64,000 nucleotides of DNA from Halomontanus rarus (lineage in GTDB: Archaea > Halobacteriota > Halobacteria > Halobacteriales > Natrialbaceae). The position numbers were made by a program, and so were the translations under genes. Within the stretch, counting starts at the first letter, position 1; each line of letters opens with the position of its first letter. Of the stretch, positions 11,201-18,362 are shown in pieces. The stretch lies in assembly GCF_017357405.1 (NCBI RefSeq), contig NZ_CP071597.1, positions 744,001 to 808,000 on the forward strand, in the 5' to 3' direction. The notes beneath the pieces were generated by a model, which did no database searches, had not been told where the DNA came from, and saw only the letters and a program-made list of their open reading frames with translations.

Positions 11201-11546
11201 TTATCTGCGAATCGTGCGAGTACTCTTCCTCGTACCAGTTTATCGTGTAAATCTGCCAGTCGACGTCCTCGCTGATCCGGACATCGTCGACGGATCGATC
11301 GATCGACGCCGTCGTATATTCCGAATCGGTGAGCGCCACCGAACGGTCGTCGGCGTACGACTGGTCGTCATCCGCTATCGATCCCGAGTCGACCATCAGG
11401 CTCGTCCGGTCGTGGCTCTCTGCCGTCCCGTCTCCGAGCGCCATCCCGGTCCCCATCGCAAAAAGGGACAGACAGACCACGGCTGTGAAGACGAGCGCAG
11501 AAACGAAGTGGCGACGGTCGATCGTGCTCGCTCGAGTCACCGCCAC
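5223..11546 (-). CDS. Giant PGF-CTERM surface protein with PEGA, CARDB-like and dockerin-like modules
   Basis: The protein has 2107 acidic residues. An N-terminal signal segment (FVSALVFTAVVCLSLFAMG) is followed by a unique domain to about residue 365. Six PEGA repeats of about 67 residues fill roughly 368-765 (motifs such as GADVYLDGTHVGTTPWSGDR). Four CARDB-like domains with V.NTG motifs lie at about 770-1165. A dockerin-like module sits at about 1172-1230 (LSFQDLVDAIQAYQ, then FQDLVDLIQWYQ). Four copies of a domain beginning SLEHPANVSPDG, acidic Asn/Asp/Gly linkers and further CARDB-like domains follow. The tail PGFGVAAAVIALLAAA plus basic residues is a PGF-CTERM signal, normally cut by archaeosortase ArtA and linked to lipid. 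The start is GTG at 11546. GTG at 11540 is better spaced from a GAGGTG and cannot be excluded. Probably a surface scaffold or adhesin. Confidence 0.92.
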   Translation of the reverse strand: MAVTRASTIDRRHFVSALVFTAVVCLSLFAMGTGMALGDGTAESHDRTSLMVDSGSIADDDQSYADDRSVALTDSEYTTASIDRSVDDVRISEDVDWQIYTINWYEEEYSHDSQITLTPENTGSTDDSIGKQYVTLVDQETVAQKIGAPPFEGYATSVNRIEYSILWEEVNANEDEVNFYTRLGDVPFPQSNQYLSWGDPPWRDTNTMRTDYVVDRIYDTNEPGVDPGFSISASGENMKTRLIRADDKAVMSNPEWTIIMDDQHNYREIQDFSLTSQQLESMEGDLELTYDVSDVADESSSSVSLLVFVNGHRVDTTTSEGTHTVSVDPSQLQQSNTVSFEVPEGLESYSAGYTVDSIDLNAETNAQETLQVTSSPSGADVTIDGEHVGQTTWQDQIYGLDTYEVVVDADNYQSKTFSDVDPASVDELDADLEPQQETLSVTSAPDGADVYLDGTHVGTTPWSEDRPVTESYDITVDAANYHSKTRTSVTPGAEEHFDLEPQQETLSVTSSPTGANVYLDGNLVGATPWSGDRPVTDTYDIEVNADGYQSVTRTGVSPGSEEYFDLEPQRETISVTSAPENADVYLDGNRVGTTPWSGDRPVTDSYDIEVDADNYQSMTRTGVSPGAEEHFDLEPQEDTLSVTSSPTGADVYLDGNLVGTTPWSGDRPVTESYEITVDADDYQSVTRSGVTPGAEEYFDLEIEYGTLSVTSTPENADVYLDGTHVGTTPWSGDRPVTETYDIEVDADEYHSTTRTSVSPPADENITLDQIQDDPFFSIESVEATQSAEGGPVKVDVAITNTGDVSDAQTVSLEIDGLGSNSTSVSLDGGESTTETLSIPTGESDAGSYTATVESDNASESASITVLEQALFEVEIVDTNDPVEGGELEVTAKVENTGDVSETQTVELDVPGVGTDSTTLSLGAAESDTHTFTLPTESGDAGTYTASVSSDDGEDTVSVEVNSEPDEGYVAVEIGDTNDPVTEGEVLEIDATVENTGESPATQTVTFTVGNETVATEPVQLASSGSRSLTFTHRVDRDDDGTDVRVASENDSATRTLTVDATETPATYELSGLTPTDTAVGVGGDPIDVSATVENTGTESGVQDLEMQVVASDTGTVVFEGTAANVSLAGKANETVAFDGVPAGDFDPGTYTYAVSSDNDSINGTLTVTEGHPSGVDQGVWDAVTGQNGASGDLSFQDLVDAIQAYQADGVVDQTEIAFQDLVDLIQWYQEEAQTSTQTTEMTIDSTNAESGAGEGVSLEHPANVSPDGRFNVTVETEDSAGTIVEFDPSGFDVELASDDAVTVENNRVEFLDVTAGNSTYTITADVIGGSDGDTGDIAAWTNAEQRAEADGEANTTFEIDGQDGGDQNDSDDGNQSGGDDGSQNDSDEQVRNEGERGLVSLEHPANVSQNGTFDVTVETEDSAGTVVEFAPNGSDVDLDLESGSAVTIEGNRVEYLDAAASNSTYTITVDVVNGSVGDTIDIDAWINAESREDADDNVTSTINIEGDRNGDDQNDTQRNAVSLEHPANVSPDGTFDVTVETEDSAGTVVEFAPNGFDVELSSDDAVAIDNGRVEFLDPTAGDSTYTISADVIGGSDGDLVDIAAWTNAQNRTDADAETVSAVNVGTDSGSAFFEVAINDDESNTQVTESEEMGVTATIENTGERAGVQPIAFATERNGVETTEIVHLETGESQDVWFTSDIQLADDGTDVTVSSENDSTSRTLTVSESEATTGLVDSLEHSGNVSPDGQFNVTVKTNASAGTTVEFDPDGFDVQLASDDALTIEDNRVKFLEPAAGNSSYTITVDVSGGADGDTLDIAAWVNAEQRADADDEMTGTLELGGENDGAENEGGDGGIVLPEPGSESPEFEVTINDVADEAAVGEELSIDVAVENVGDADGEREVTLALDGNVVQREDVQLGSGETAMISASAAIAESMAGQDVTVTAESEDDEATATVSVESSDNGPDAELVLDEVDFPTEADAGQSVAVTAVVGNAGEQSTSGTVTYAIDGTVVDETTVELGTDETTSVTLESTVPDGSAGETTQSLTVGDDNETGSLDVHDPRDDDLADDDGTDDESEVAYEVPGFGVAAAVIALLAAAVLRRQHGH
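9240..10440 (-). repeat. Tandem PEGA-coding repeats, about 201 bp period
   Basis: Six tandem units encode PEGA domains, with boundary strings near 10230, 10029, 9827, 9627 and 9423. The five downstream units are very similar and share the DRPVT, DADxYxS and EEHFDLEPQ segments. The first unit is divergent. The likeness suggests recent duplication or gene conversion. Confidence 0.85.
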
Positions 11547-11975
11547 ACCACCTCATGGAACCGAACGCGACTCCGGTGAGCGCGAGATGTTCTCAGTTCC
11601 CCCAACGGCGGAGAGCGATTCTTTCTTTCAAAAGAACTCTCTGTCGTTCCCATTAGTAACTCAAACATATTATCGGCGATTAATTAGTTTTTGGGTGACG
11701 TGTCTGTCTTGCTGCTCCTTTCGATTCGGACGCGTGTGTCGAACCGATAATTCAGATACCTCGGTACGCCATCGACCGTCACCGGTCCCGATTCGCGTGG
11801 GTTCAGCGAATCCGCCCGTTGATTGGAAACGGCTCGAATCTTGTGGACCGCACTCGAGTGGTAGGAATACTCGGTCCCGTCAGAGTCCGCGTTCCAACCG
11901 GAATCTCTCTTCAGTTAGTATATTCTCTCCTGAGTATCACCAGTATTTATGAATTATGGGTAACATCACACTATC
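11547..11975. promoter_or_regulatory. Divergent promoter region of two surface-protein genes
   Basis: These 429 bases separate the minus-strand giant gene from the plus-strand Tat protein. A TATTTAT at about 11944-11950 lies about 26-32 bases before the ATG at 11976, the spacing expected for a TATA box giving a leaderless or near-leaderless transcript. AT-rich text at 11660-11700 could hold the opposite promoter. No ORF is supported here. Confidence 0.5.
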
Positions 11976-14900
11976 ATGGACGGATTCGAGATTAACCGGC
12001 GCAATATGCTTACACTCACTGGAGCGAGTGTGTTCGGCGTTGCGTCCGCGTCTGGCGCACAGGATACCGGGGATCAACAGCTCTCGTACGGCGACACCAT
12101 CGAAAGTTCGCTGTCACAGGACAGTCCGTACGACGAGGGGTACAACGGGTACCACGAGACCTATACGTTCTCCGGCGAGGAAGGGGACGTCGTCTCGATC
12201 GAGATGCGACCGACCGTCGGGGACGGCGTCGCGGAAGCAGATCACGCGGCTAGACTCGAGCTGTACGATCCCGCCGGTGAAGAGATCAGAGACGCGGATC
12301 CGTACAACCCCGGCTACGGAGCGGCAGGTATAAACGAAGCTCAGTTGGAAACGACGGGAACGTACACGATCGTCGCAACCACCGCGGATTACAGCAGAGT
12401 CAGTTCGTACGACAACGACGAGGAGAGTTTCAATGATACGTTCTCCTACGAACTCCGCCTCCACGAATTTCTGGGTGCGGGAACGGAGATCGGCTACGAC
12501 TCGACTACGACCAGCGAACTCACCACCGAGAGCAACTTCCAGTACGAGATAGATCTGAACGGCTACTACGACGTCTACACGTTTTCCGGCACGGAAGGCG
12601 ACATTATCTCTCTCGAGATACGGCCAGACGTCGAGGGCGGGGTTACGGCAGAAGACTATGCGCTCCGACTCGCACTGTACGACCCCGCCGGCGAAGAGCT
12701 TAGAGACGCGTTTCCGCACAACGTTGGCTACGGGGCGACGGGGATGAACGAGGTCGAATTACCGACAGATGGAACGTACACGCTCATTGTAACGACAGCA
12801 CAGCCCGACTACGTCAGTGCGTACGCGAACAACGACGAGAGCTTCTATGATACGTTCGCGTATGAACTTCGCCTCCACGAACTCCTCGGGGATGGCACGG
12901 AGATCGATTATAACTCGAGCACGACCGGCGAACTTACTAGCGAGAGTAACTTCCAGTACGAGATAGATCTGAACGGCTACTACGACGTCTACACGTTTAG
13001 TGGCGAAGAAGACGACGTCATCTCCCTTGAGATGCGCCCGCAACGGGGTGAGAACGTCGACATAACAGAACACGCTCCCAGACTTGCGCTGTACGACCCC
13101 GCCGGTGAAGAGATCGAAGACGCGTTTCCGAACGACGTCGGCTACGGAGCGACAGGAATGAACGAAGTCCAGTTGGAATCGACCGGAACGTACACCGTCA
13201 TCGCGACCACAGCTCGGGCCGACTACGTCAGTGCCTACGTGGGCGACGAGAGCTACTACGATACGTTCGCCTACGAACTCCGCCTGCACGAGTTCCTGGG
13301 TGCGGGAACAGAAATAAACCACAACTCAAGTATCAACGGCGAACTCTCCAGAGAGAGTAACTTTCAAGATTATACCGGTCTCAACGGCTACTACGACGTC
13401 TACACGTTCTCCGGTCAGAGTGGGGACGCGGTCGATATCTCGGTCGTTCCGGACGCGTATCCGGACGGAACCGATCATGCGGTTCGAATCGAACTCCTTG
13501 ATCCGACCGGAGCAGAGATTCAGGACACATTCCCGAACAGCGTTGGGTACGGGGCGACGAGTCTGGACGATGTCGAGTTACCCGTCGACGGGATGTACAC
13601 CATTGTCGTCACTACGGCGAACCACACCAGTATCACGTCGTATTCTAATCGGGAAGAGTGCTACTACGACACCTTCGGATACACGCTCCAGTGTTACGGC
13701 GTTTCCGACGGGGTCGATCGATCACTCGAGTACGGCGAGACGGTCACTGATACGATCACGACCGACGATATCTACGCCGATCGTCTCACCGGCTACCACA
13801 AGCGGTACTCGTTCGAGGGTGAGGAGGGGACGACGATCTCGGCCGAAATGCGCATGGCCGTCCCAGACGGACACGCCGCCCACCTCCGCCTCTACGGCCC
13901 CGACGGGACTCGAGTTGAGGAGAGAGAGGCTGAGAGCGGTGCCGTGCAGCTAGACCGCGTCGAACTGGAGGCGTCCGGAACGCACACCCTCGTCGCGACG
14001 ACCGCGGAGGCGTCGACGGCTACCGTGTACGATTCCACCGAAGCGGCCCGAACCGCCACTCCACAGTACGAACTCCGATTCTACGAGTACGTCGGCGACC
14101 GCGAACTCCTCGTCGACGGCGACACCGTCACCACCGAGTTGAATTCGACGGCCAACTTCCTCGAGTCCCTCGACGGCTACTACGACGCGTACGTGACGAC
14201 CCTGAGCGAGGGCGACGAGTTGTCCGTCCAGATGAACATCGACCAGCAAGAGAGCAACGCGGCACAACTCATCGTACTGGAACCGGACGAGTCGACCGCG
14301 GAGGACACCAACGTGGACAGCGGCCACGCGTCGATCGACGGGTTGACCGCCGAGATGACGGGCGAGCACACCATCGTCGCCACCTCCGAACCCTCGAGTA
14401 GCGTCTACGACACTACTGTAGCGGGACAGCGGGCGAGCTTCCAGTACGAACTGACCGTCGACGGGCCGGCCAACAATCCGCCGATGGTCGAAGCGATCAC
14501 GGCGGAACCCGAGCGGGCGGCCGTCGGCGACCTCGTCGAACTCTCCGTCGATGCACTCGATCCGAACGGCGACGACCTCGCGTACCAGTGGGCGCAGGTG
14601 ATCGGGGCGTTCCCCGATCCGGAGGCCGACATCGACGCCGCGACGTCGCCCACGGCGAGTTTCGTCGCGCCCGAGGCGGACGGCGAAACGCAACTCACCT
14701 TCGAGGTGACGGTCTCGGATACCGCCGGCGGTGAACTGACCAAGCAGGTCACGATGATCGTCGATCCCGAGCTCGACTCCACGACCGATCCAGCCGCCGC
14801 GTTCGACGTCACCCCGGCCGATCCGGCCGTCGACGAAACGGTGACGTTCGACGCGTCGAACGCGACCGGCACCATCGTCGAGTACCGCTGGGACTTCGAC

Positions 14901-15242
14901 TTCGGGGGAACGTTCAGCGCCGATGCGACGACGGCCGACCCCGTTACGACCCACGCCTACGGCGAGTCTGGCACGCGGACGGTTGCCCTCGACGTCGAAA
15001 ACGAGGCGGGAACCGTCGACAGAAAAACGATCGACGTGACCGTGATCGACGGCTCGGAACACGCTTCGGGTGTCGACCAGAGCGTCTGGGACGCGGTCAC
15101 CGACCAGAACGGTGGCGAGGACGAACTGACCTTCCAGGACCTCGTCGACGGCATTCAAGCCTACCAGAACGACGAGCCGGTCGGCGGCCTCGAGCTCTCC
15201 TATCAGGATCTGGTCGACCTCATCCAGTGGTACCAACAGTGA
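11976..15242 (+). CDS. Tat-exported repeat protein with PPC-like, PKD and C-terminal dockerin-like modules
   Basis: The protein has 1088 residues. The Tat signal is NRRNMLTLTGASVFGVASASG-like. Six modules of about 120-130 residues follow to about residue 830. Four are close copies (NGYYDVYTFSGEEGD, LALYDPAGEE, VGYGATGMNEVQL, GTYTVIATTA) and resemble bacterial pre-peptidase C-terminal (PPC) beta-sandwiches. Two Ig/PKD-like domains lie at about 832-1025 (YRWDFDFGG in the second). The last 60 residues are a dockerin-like module (LTFQDLVDGIQAYQ, YQDLVDLIQWYQQ) nearly matching the internal one of the giant protein across the intergenic region. It has no hydrophobic C-terminal anchor, so it could be retained through this module. 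No enzymatic domain was recognised. Confidence 0.9.
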   Translation: MDGFEINRRNMLTLTGASVFGVASASGAQDTGDQQLSYGDTIESSLSQDSPYDEGYNGYHETYTFSGEEGDVVSIEMRPTVGDGVAEADHAARLELYDPAGEEIRDADPYNPGYGAAGINEAQLETTGTYTIVATTADYSRVSSYDNDEESFNDTFSYELRLHEFLGAGTEIGYDSTTTSELTTESNFQYEIDLNGYYDVYTFSGTEGDIISLEIRPDVEGGVTAEDYALRLALYDPAGEELRDAFPHNVGYGATGMNEVELPTDGTYTLIVTTAQPDYVSAYANNDESFYDTFAYELRLHELLGDGTEIDYNSSTTGELTSESNFQYEIDLNGYYDVYTFSGEEDDVISLEMRPQRGENVDITEHAPRLALYDPAGEEIEDAFPNDVGYGATGMNEVQLESTGTYTVIATTARADYVSAYVGDESYYDTFAYELRLHEFLGAGTEINHNSSINGELSRESNFQDYTGLNGYYDVYTFSGQSGDAVDISVVPDAYPDGTDHAVRIELLDPTGAEIQDTFPNSVGYGATSLDDVELPVDGMYTIVVTTANHTSITSYSNREECYYDTFGYTLQCYGVSDGVDRSLEYGETVTDTITTDDIYADRLTGYHKRYSFEGEEGTTISAEMRMAVPDGHAAHLRLYGPDGTRVEEREAESGAVQLDRVELEASGTHTLVATTAEASTATVYDSTEAARTATPQYELRFYEYVGDRELLVDGDTVTTELNSTANFLESLDGYYDAYVTTLSEGDELSVQMNIDQQESNAAQLIVLEPDESTAEDTNVDSGHASIDGLTAEMTGEHTIVATSEPSSSVYDTTVAGQRASFQYELTVDGPANNPPMVEAITAEPERAAVGDLVELSVDALDPNGDDLAYQWAQVIGAFPDPEADIDAATSPTASFVAPEADGETQLTFEVTVSDTAGGELTKQVTMIVDPELDSTTDPAAAFDVTPADPAVDETVTFDASNATGTIVEYRWDFDFGGTFSADATTADPVTTHAYGESGTRTVALDVENEAGTVDRKTIDVTVIDGSEHASGVDQSVWDAVTDQNGGEDELTFQDLVDGIQAYQNDEPVGGLELSYQDLVDLIQWYQQ

Positions 15243-15467
15243 CGCAGTCACCGATCACGCCTACAGTCGTCTGAACCGCTTTGAGAGCGAATGACTCAGG
15301 ACCTTTTCCTCTCATCGTTGAGAGAAACCGTTGGTATTACAAACGACACGAAGCAACGCTTCGCTCAGTAACGTAGACCGGTGGGTTTTGAACAACCTGA
15401 AGCAATTACTTGTACTGGCTGTCGATGACAATTTGCACCTGCCGTCGAAGATTCGAATTCCGACTCG

Positions 15468-16037
15468 TCACTCTATTACGGAATCGAACAACGGCATCAG
15501 CGATGAAACCGTCTTTCGATCGTGTACTGTCGGATCGAGTTGATAATAGGCAATCGACTCAGCAATCTGGACTCGCTTCGTGAGATACGAAAGGAATCTG
15601 AACCCCGTCTCGAGCGATGTCGACTCTATAAGCGCCGTTATCGAGTCGAACCACAGCAGTGGGACGGCACTCTCGTCCCACTCTGTCAGGTACTCGTGAA
15701 TCAAACTGGCAATAACGGTCAGATCGGCGTTCACAACAGTCGTAACACGAACACCGTTGATCTCGCAGGTAGTCGAGCGTCTCGAAGATAGCCCATTCAC
15801 GTCTTCGGATGCGATAATCGCGACAGGAGGCGGACATTCAGTTGCGTAGGACTGCCACTTCTCGAGTATCTCTCTCGGAGAATCGTTCGGAGAGACGAAA
15901 AGCACGGGCGTTGTGATCTCCGAAGACAAAGGCTGAGGGAACCAATCCTCTACCAACTCCGACTCGAGTTCGTCGGGAGAAACGAGTACTAGCGTGTTCG
16001 ATCCAGGAGTGACGTTCCTCTTTCTCCACTGACTCAT
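15468..16037 (-). CDS. DUF7504-like haloarchaeal protein
   Basis: The protein has 189 residues with no signal or membrane segment. The layout resembles the haloarchaeal DUF7504 family, distantly RecA/KaiC-like: an N-terminal strand (SNTLVLVSPDELESE), a central VPLLWFDSITALIES strand-helix and the C-terminal signature YYQLDPTVHDRKTVSSLMPL ending in FDSVIE. I see no Walker A motif, so ATP hydrolysis is doubtful. The ATG at 16037 follows an AT-rich stretch. Neighbours do not suggest an operon. Function is unknown; family members often sit near signalling genes. Confidence 0.8.
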   Translation of the reverse strand: MSQWRKRNVTPGSNTLVLVSPDELESELVEDWFPQPLSSEITTPVLFVSPNDSPREILEKWQSYATECPPPVAIIASEDVNGLSSRRSTTCEINGVRVTTVVNADLTVIASLIHEYLTEWDESAVPLLWFDSITALIESTSLETGFRFLSYLTKRVQIAESIAYYQLDPTVHDRKTVSSLMPLFDSVIE

Positions 16038-16125
16038 ACTCGTATATCTCGTCAGTGGACTGTTAATATATGTTCGGTTTAACTACCATGTGTAGTTATG
16101 AGAGTCAATATACTATGCATGTATC

Positions 16126-16269
16126 ATGGGACGTGACTCGAGTTCATCCGCCTGTGCCAGTGGAGAGCACGAACCGGAATGGGATTCGAAGAAGGGTACG
16201 ACGGTGTGCCAAAAATGTGGCCGCTCAGCAACAGAGATCGTGAACGAACTTGAACATCGTCTCTACTGA
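16126..16269 (+). CDS. Small zinc-binding protein, 47 residues
   Basis: A short ORF divergent from the DUF7504-like gene. It has a Cys and a His in the first half (SACASGEHEPEW) and a CxxC pair in the second (VCQKCGRSA), so a single zinc site is plausible. Such proteins are common in haloarchaea, mostly without known function. Codon use is GC-biased at third positions, in keeping with a real gene. Confidence 0.5.
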   Translation: MGRDSSSSACASGEHEPEWDSKKGTTVCQKCGRSATEIVNELEHRLY

Positions 16270-16367
16270 CTCAATTCTCGGTTCTTCGTCTCTCTTTTGA
16301 GTCGAAGATTGGACGCAGACGAAGCGAAGGGGTACCTTCCCTCGAGACCAACACTGTCTCCGCGAAA

Positions 16368-16568
16368 TCAATCTTCCTTCGATTTGCGACGGTATTCTAG
16401 ATTCGTAATATACAGGAACACTTTCTCGATGTAACTCTTCGAAGTTGTACTCTCGTCCGATGATTCCTGCACCTCCTCGTTTTCGACTTCTTCGATCGCT
16501 GCTCTCACATCTTTCTGTGATGCCTGCCCGCACTCACTCGCTTGATCGATACGGTGAGAGTTCTGCAT
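16368..16568 (-). CDS. Possible small hypothetical protein, 66 residues
   Basis: The frame encodes an acidic helical stretch (DVRAAIEEVENEEVQESSDE) and a short aromatic/basic tail. The N-terminal part reads less like coding DNA. It overlaps the weak plus-strand ORF at 16542. I do not recognise a family, and it may be spurious. Confidence 0.3.
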   Translation of the reverse strand: MQNSHRIDQASECGQASQKDVRAAIEEVENEEVQESSDESTTSKSYIEKVFLYITNLEYRRKSKED

Positions 16569-16820
16569 GCGATATCAACATATGTGAATCACAAAAGCGT
16601 TTGTATCCCAATATGGAGGATAGCAGACGTAATTGGGTTTGGATATGGATATCTCAAAGCGATGACCACCATCGGTCTACAGGCAGAGCAGGCAGAGTGT
16701 CTCGGAGTCGCTCGAGAGATCTTCGACCTTCCAACCACTTGCTTCCTGGACGGGCCACGGATAGTTCTCGCACAGCATCTTGACTACGAAGTCGATGAGT
16801 CTATTTTTGAGGGTTTCTGA
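16542..16820 (+). CDS. Possible hypothetical protein or gene remnant, up to 92 residues
   Basis: Only a TTG start is available. The second half (from about 16650) reads like real coding sequence (ECLGVAREIFDLPTTCFLDG, then RIVLAQHLDYEVDES), whereas the first half is AT-rich. It may be the C-terminal remnant of a larger gene. It overlaps the 3' end of the convergent regulator by 20 bases. No family recognised. Confidence 0.3.
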   Translation: MIDTVRVLHAISTYVNHKSVCIPIWRIADVIGFGYGYLKAMTTIGLQAEQAECLGVAREIFDLPTTCFLDGPRIVLAQHLDYEVDESIFEGF

Positions 16821-17163
16821 TGTCGTCCTCTTCAGACTCCCCACGAGCTAAACTACTCTGAGACGCTGCCGAACCGTGTGAACTCGGGTCTGGACCACGA
16901 ATCAAGGATTCGAAATCGTCAACGTCTTCGTATTGGTCCTCGTGGATGAGGGCGGATTTTCCATCTGCTGTGATTTCGTACAGTCCGGACCTCTCTGCCG
17001 GTCCGATCTTCTCGACAAGCCCATAATCGGCCAGCACCGGCAGTCGAGTATTGATATTTTCACGGCTTTTGTCCGTATGTGCCTCGAGGTTCGTCGCGAC
17101 GTTTCGGCCAGTTTCCTCGAGTGCCTCGAGAATCCGGAAGTCTGTTGGTTGCCTGAGTTTCAT
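16801..17163 (-). CDS. PhiH1-repressor-like winged-helix regulator
   Basis: The protein has 120 residues. Residues 1-75 form a winged helix-turn-helix: TDFRILEALEETGRNVATNL, a recognition helix around SRENINTRLPVLADYGLVEK, and a wing ending YEITADGKSAL. This is the usual pattern of haloarchaeal PhiH1 repressor-like and related wHTH proteins. The C-terminal 45 residues are acidic, serine-rich and probably disordered. A 20-bp palindrome lies about 220 bases upstream (17386-17405), but a link to this protein is only a guess. Target genes are unknown. Confidence 0.8.
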   Translation of the reverse strand: MKLRQPTDFRILEALEETGRNVATNLEAHTDKSRENINTRLPVLADYGLVEKIGPAERSGLYEITADGKSALIHEDQYEDVDDFESLIRGPDPSSHGSAASQSSLARGESEEDDIRNPQK

Positions 17164-17385
17164 ACACTCTTCCCATCAACACTCTATGAACTCCCAACAG
17201 CTAACATTTTCGGTCGAGAAGATATGCAGGAGGACAATAATCACCAATCACACGTGGACCAGTTGAAGTTTGTCGCGGATCTTTCTTCAAAACCGTTTCT
17301 TCTCTCGCCTTCTCATCAGATGGTGATCGAGAGATGAACTCAGATGTGGAATATTGCTACTAGAAATCGTCTTTAGGAATCGCTA

Positions 17386-17405
17386 TTACAAACATAGGAA
17401 TGTAA
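17386..17405. promoter_or_regulatory. Copy 1 of a TTACA-N10-TGTAA palindrome
   Basis: The sequence TTACAAACATAGGAATGTAA has matching 5-base arms 10 bases apart. The 38 bases that follow resemble those after the copy at 42637. Nothing coding is evident in 17164-17657 around it. It could be an operator or the end of an unrecognised element. Confidence 0.4.
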
Positions 17406-17657
17406 TTGTGGTCAGTAAGTCAAATTTGACTGAACAATTGGCAGGCTCAATATCAGACACCGAGAGGAAGTCGATCGATGATCCTCGTCTCGAAAGCGGA
17501 TACGAGATAGCTACCGGTTCCAGAACGCTGCGGAGAGTCGGTCACTGCTGAGCTGTGAGTTCGGAGCGTGTCTCACTCGAGTTCTCGTCCCTGATCACTG
17601 TCGCTCTGACTCGGTTCGCACCAGTTTTCGATGATGCGTCCGTCGTCGCGAGATCGC

Positions 17658-17804
17658 TCAAAAGTTATAGGTCACAATCTCCTTCGAGCCACAGACGGGG
17701 CACTCAGTCGTGTCTTCAGAGCACTTTGTGCCACACTGTCGACACTCGGTTAGAGTCGTCTCTCTATAGGAGAGTCGTTTTCGCAACCCATTGAGGATCC
17801 CCAT
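17658..17804 (-). CDS. Small double-CxxC zinc-ribbon protein (paralogue 1)
   Basis: A 48-residue protein. It starts MGILNGLRKR and carries TECRQCGTKC, then TECPVCGSKEIVTY, so four cysteines form a compact zinc ribbon. It shares its length, start and TECRQCGTKC block with the ORF at 44105-44251, and a looser match lies at 41104-41262. The basic N-terminal helix may bind a membrane surface or nucleic acid. Function is unknown. The ATG at 17804 is the only reasonable start. Confidence 0.6.
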   Translation of the reverse strand: MGILNGLRKRLSYRETTLTECRQCGTKCSEDTTECPVCGSKEIVTYNF

Positions 17805-18362
17805 CTCGAAGGAAGATACTTTACCTTCATAATTAACTTTTCGGGTGACATATATCCAAATTCCGTTTCCATAGGGGATCTCTTGTGGTATTGTGCTGAC
17901 GTTCGGGATTCTATCTCATTACCGCACGAGTCCTCGATTTACATCCGATTCCAGGCTACAGAGTACTATACACTATGATCATTCTCACTGTAACATTTTC
18001 CCACCGACCAATGTATTACAATCGTATATCTGTAAATGTATCAAATATTCTCAGAAATATAGAGTAGGGTCGAATGTAACCTCACTGGTTGAGTTCGAAG
18101 GGCACGAAGCAGTTTCGCGTACAACGCAGCCGGGTACGAGTCAACGTCGAACAGCTCTCCTGCGTTTACAGGTTGTCGAGGCGAATGTTACGGGGTTTGA
18201 CCCCCGAGGCGCTTCACGTGTCTGACTCGTGGGTGGCGTCGGCGACTCTCGCTCGAGTGATCGATGTGGGCACGCTCACAATCGGATCGTACCGGCGTCT
18301 CGAAGTATCGAGAGTCACCTGTCGTCAGTCTCCTTTCAATGACCAATGGACGCGATCGCCGG
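17805..18362. other. Intergenic, no gene seen
   Basis: About 560 bases without a supported ORF. The only clear feature is the 20-bp palindrome at 18016-18035, about 210 bases upstream of the zinc-ribbon gene. Confidence 0.4.
18016..18035. promoter_or_regulatory. Copy 2 of the TTACA-N10-TGTAA palindrome
   Basis: The sequence TTACAATCGTATATCTGTAA is followed by ATGTA, as is the copy at 35132. It lies in AT-rich intergenic DNA. Its role is unknown. Confidence 0.4.

Noticed and set aside
13950..15251. Minus-strand ORF of 433 codons
   Set aside because: Antisense to the Tat repeat protein, with low-complexity Arg/Val/Asp-rich sequence.
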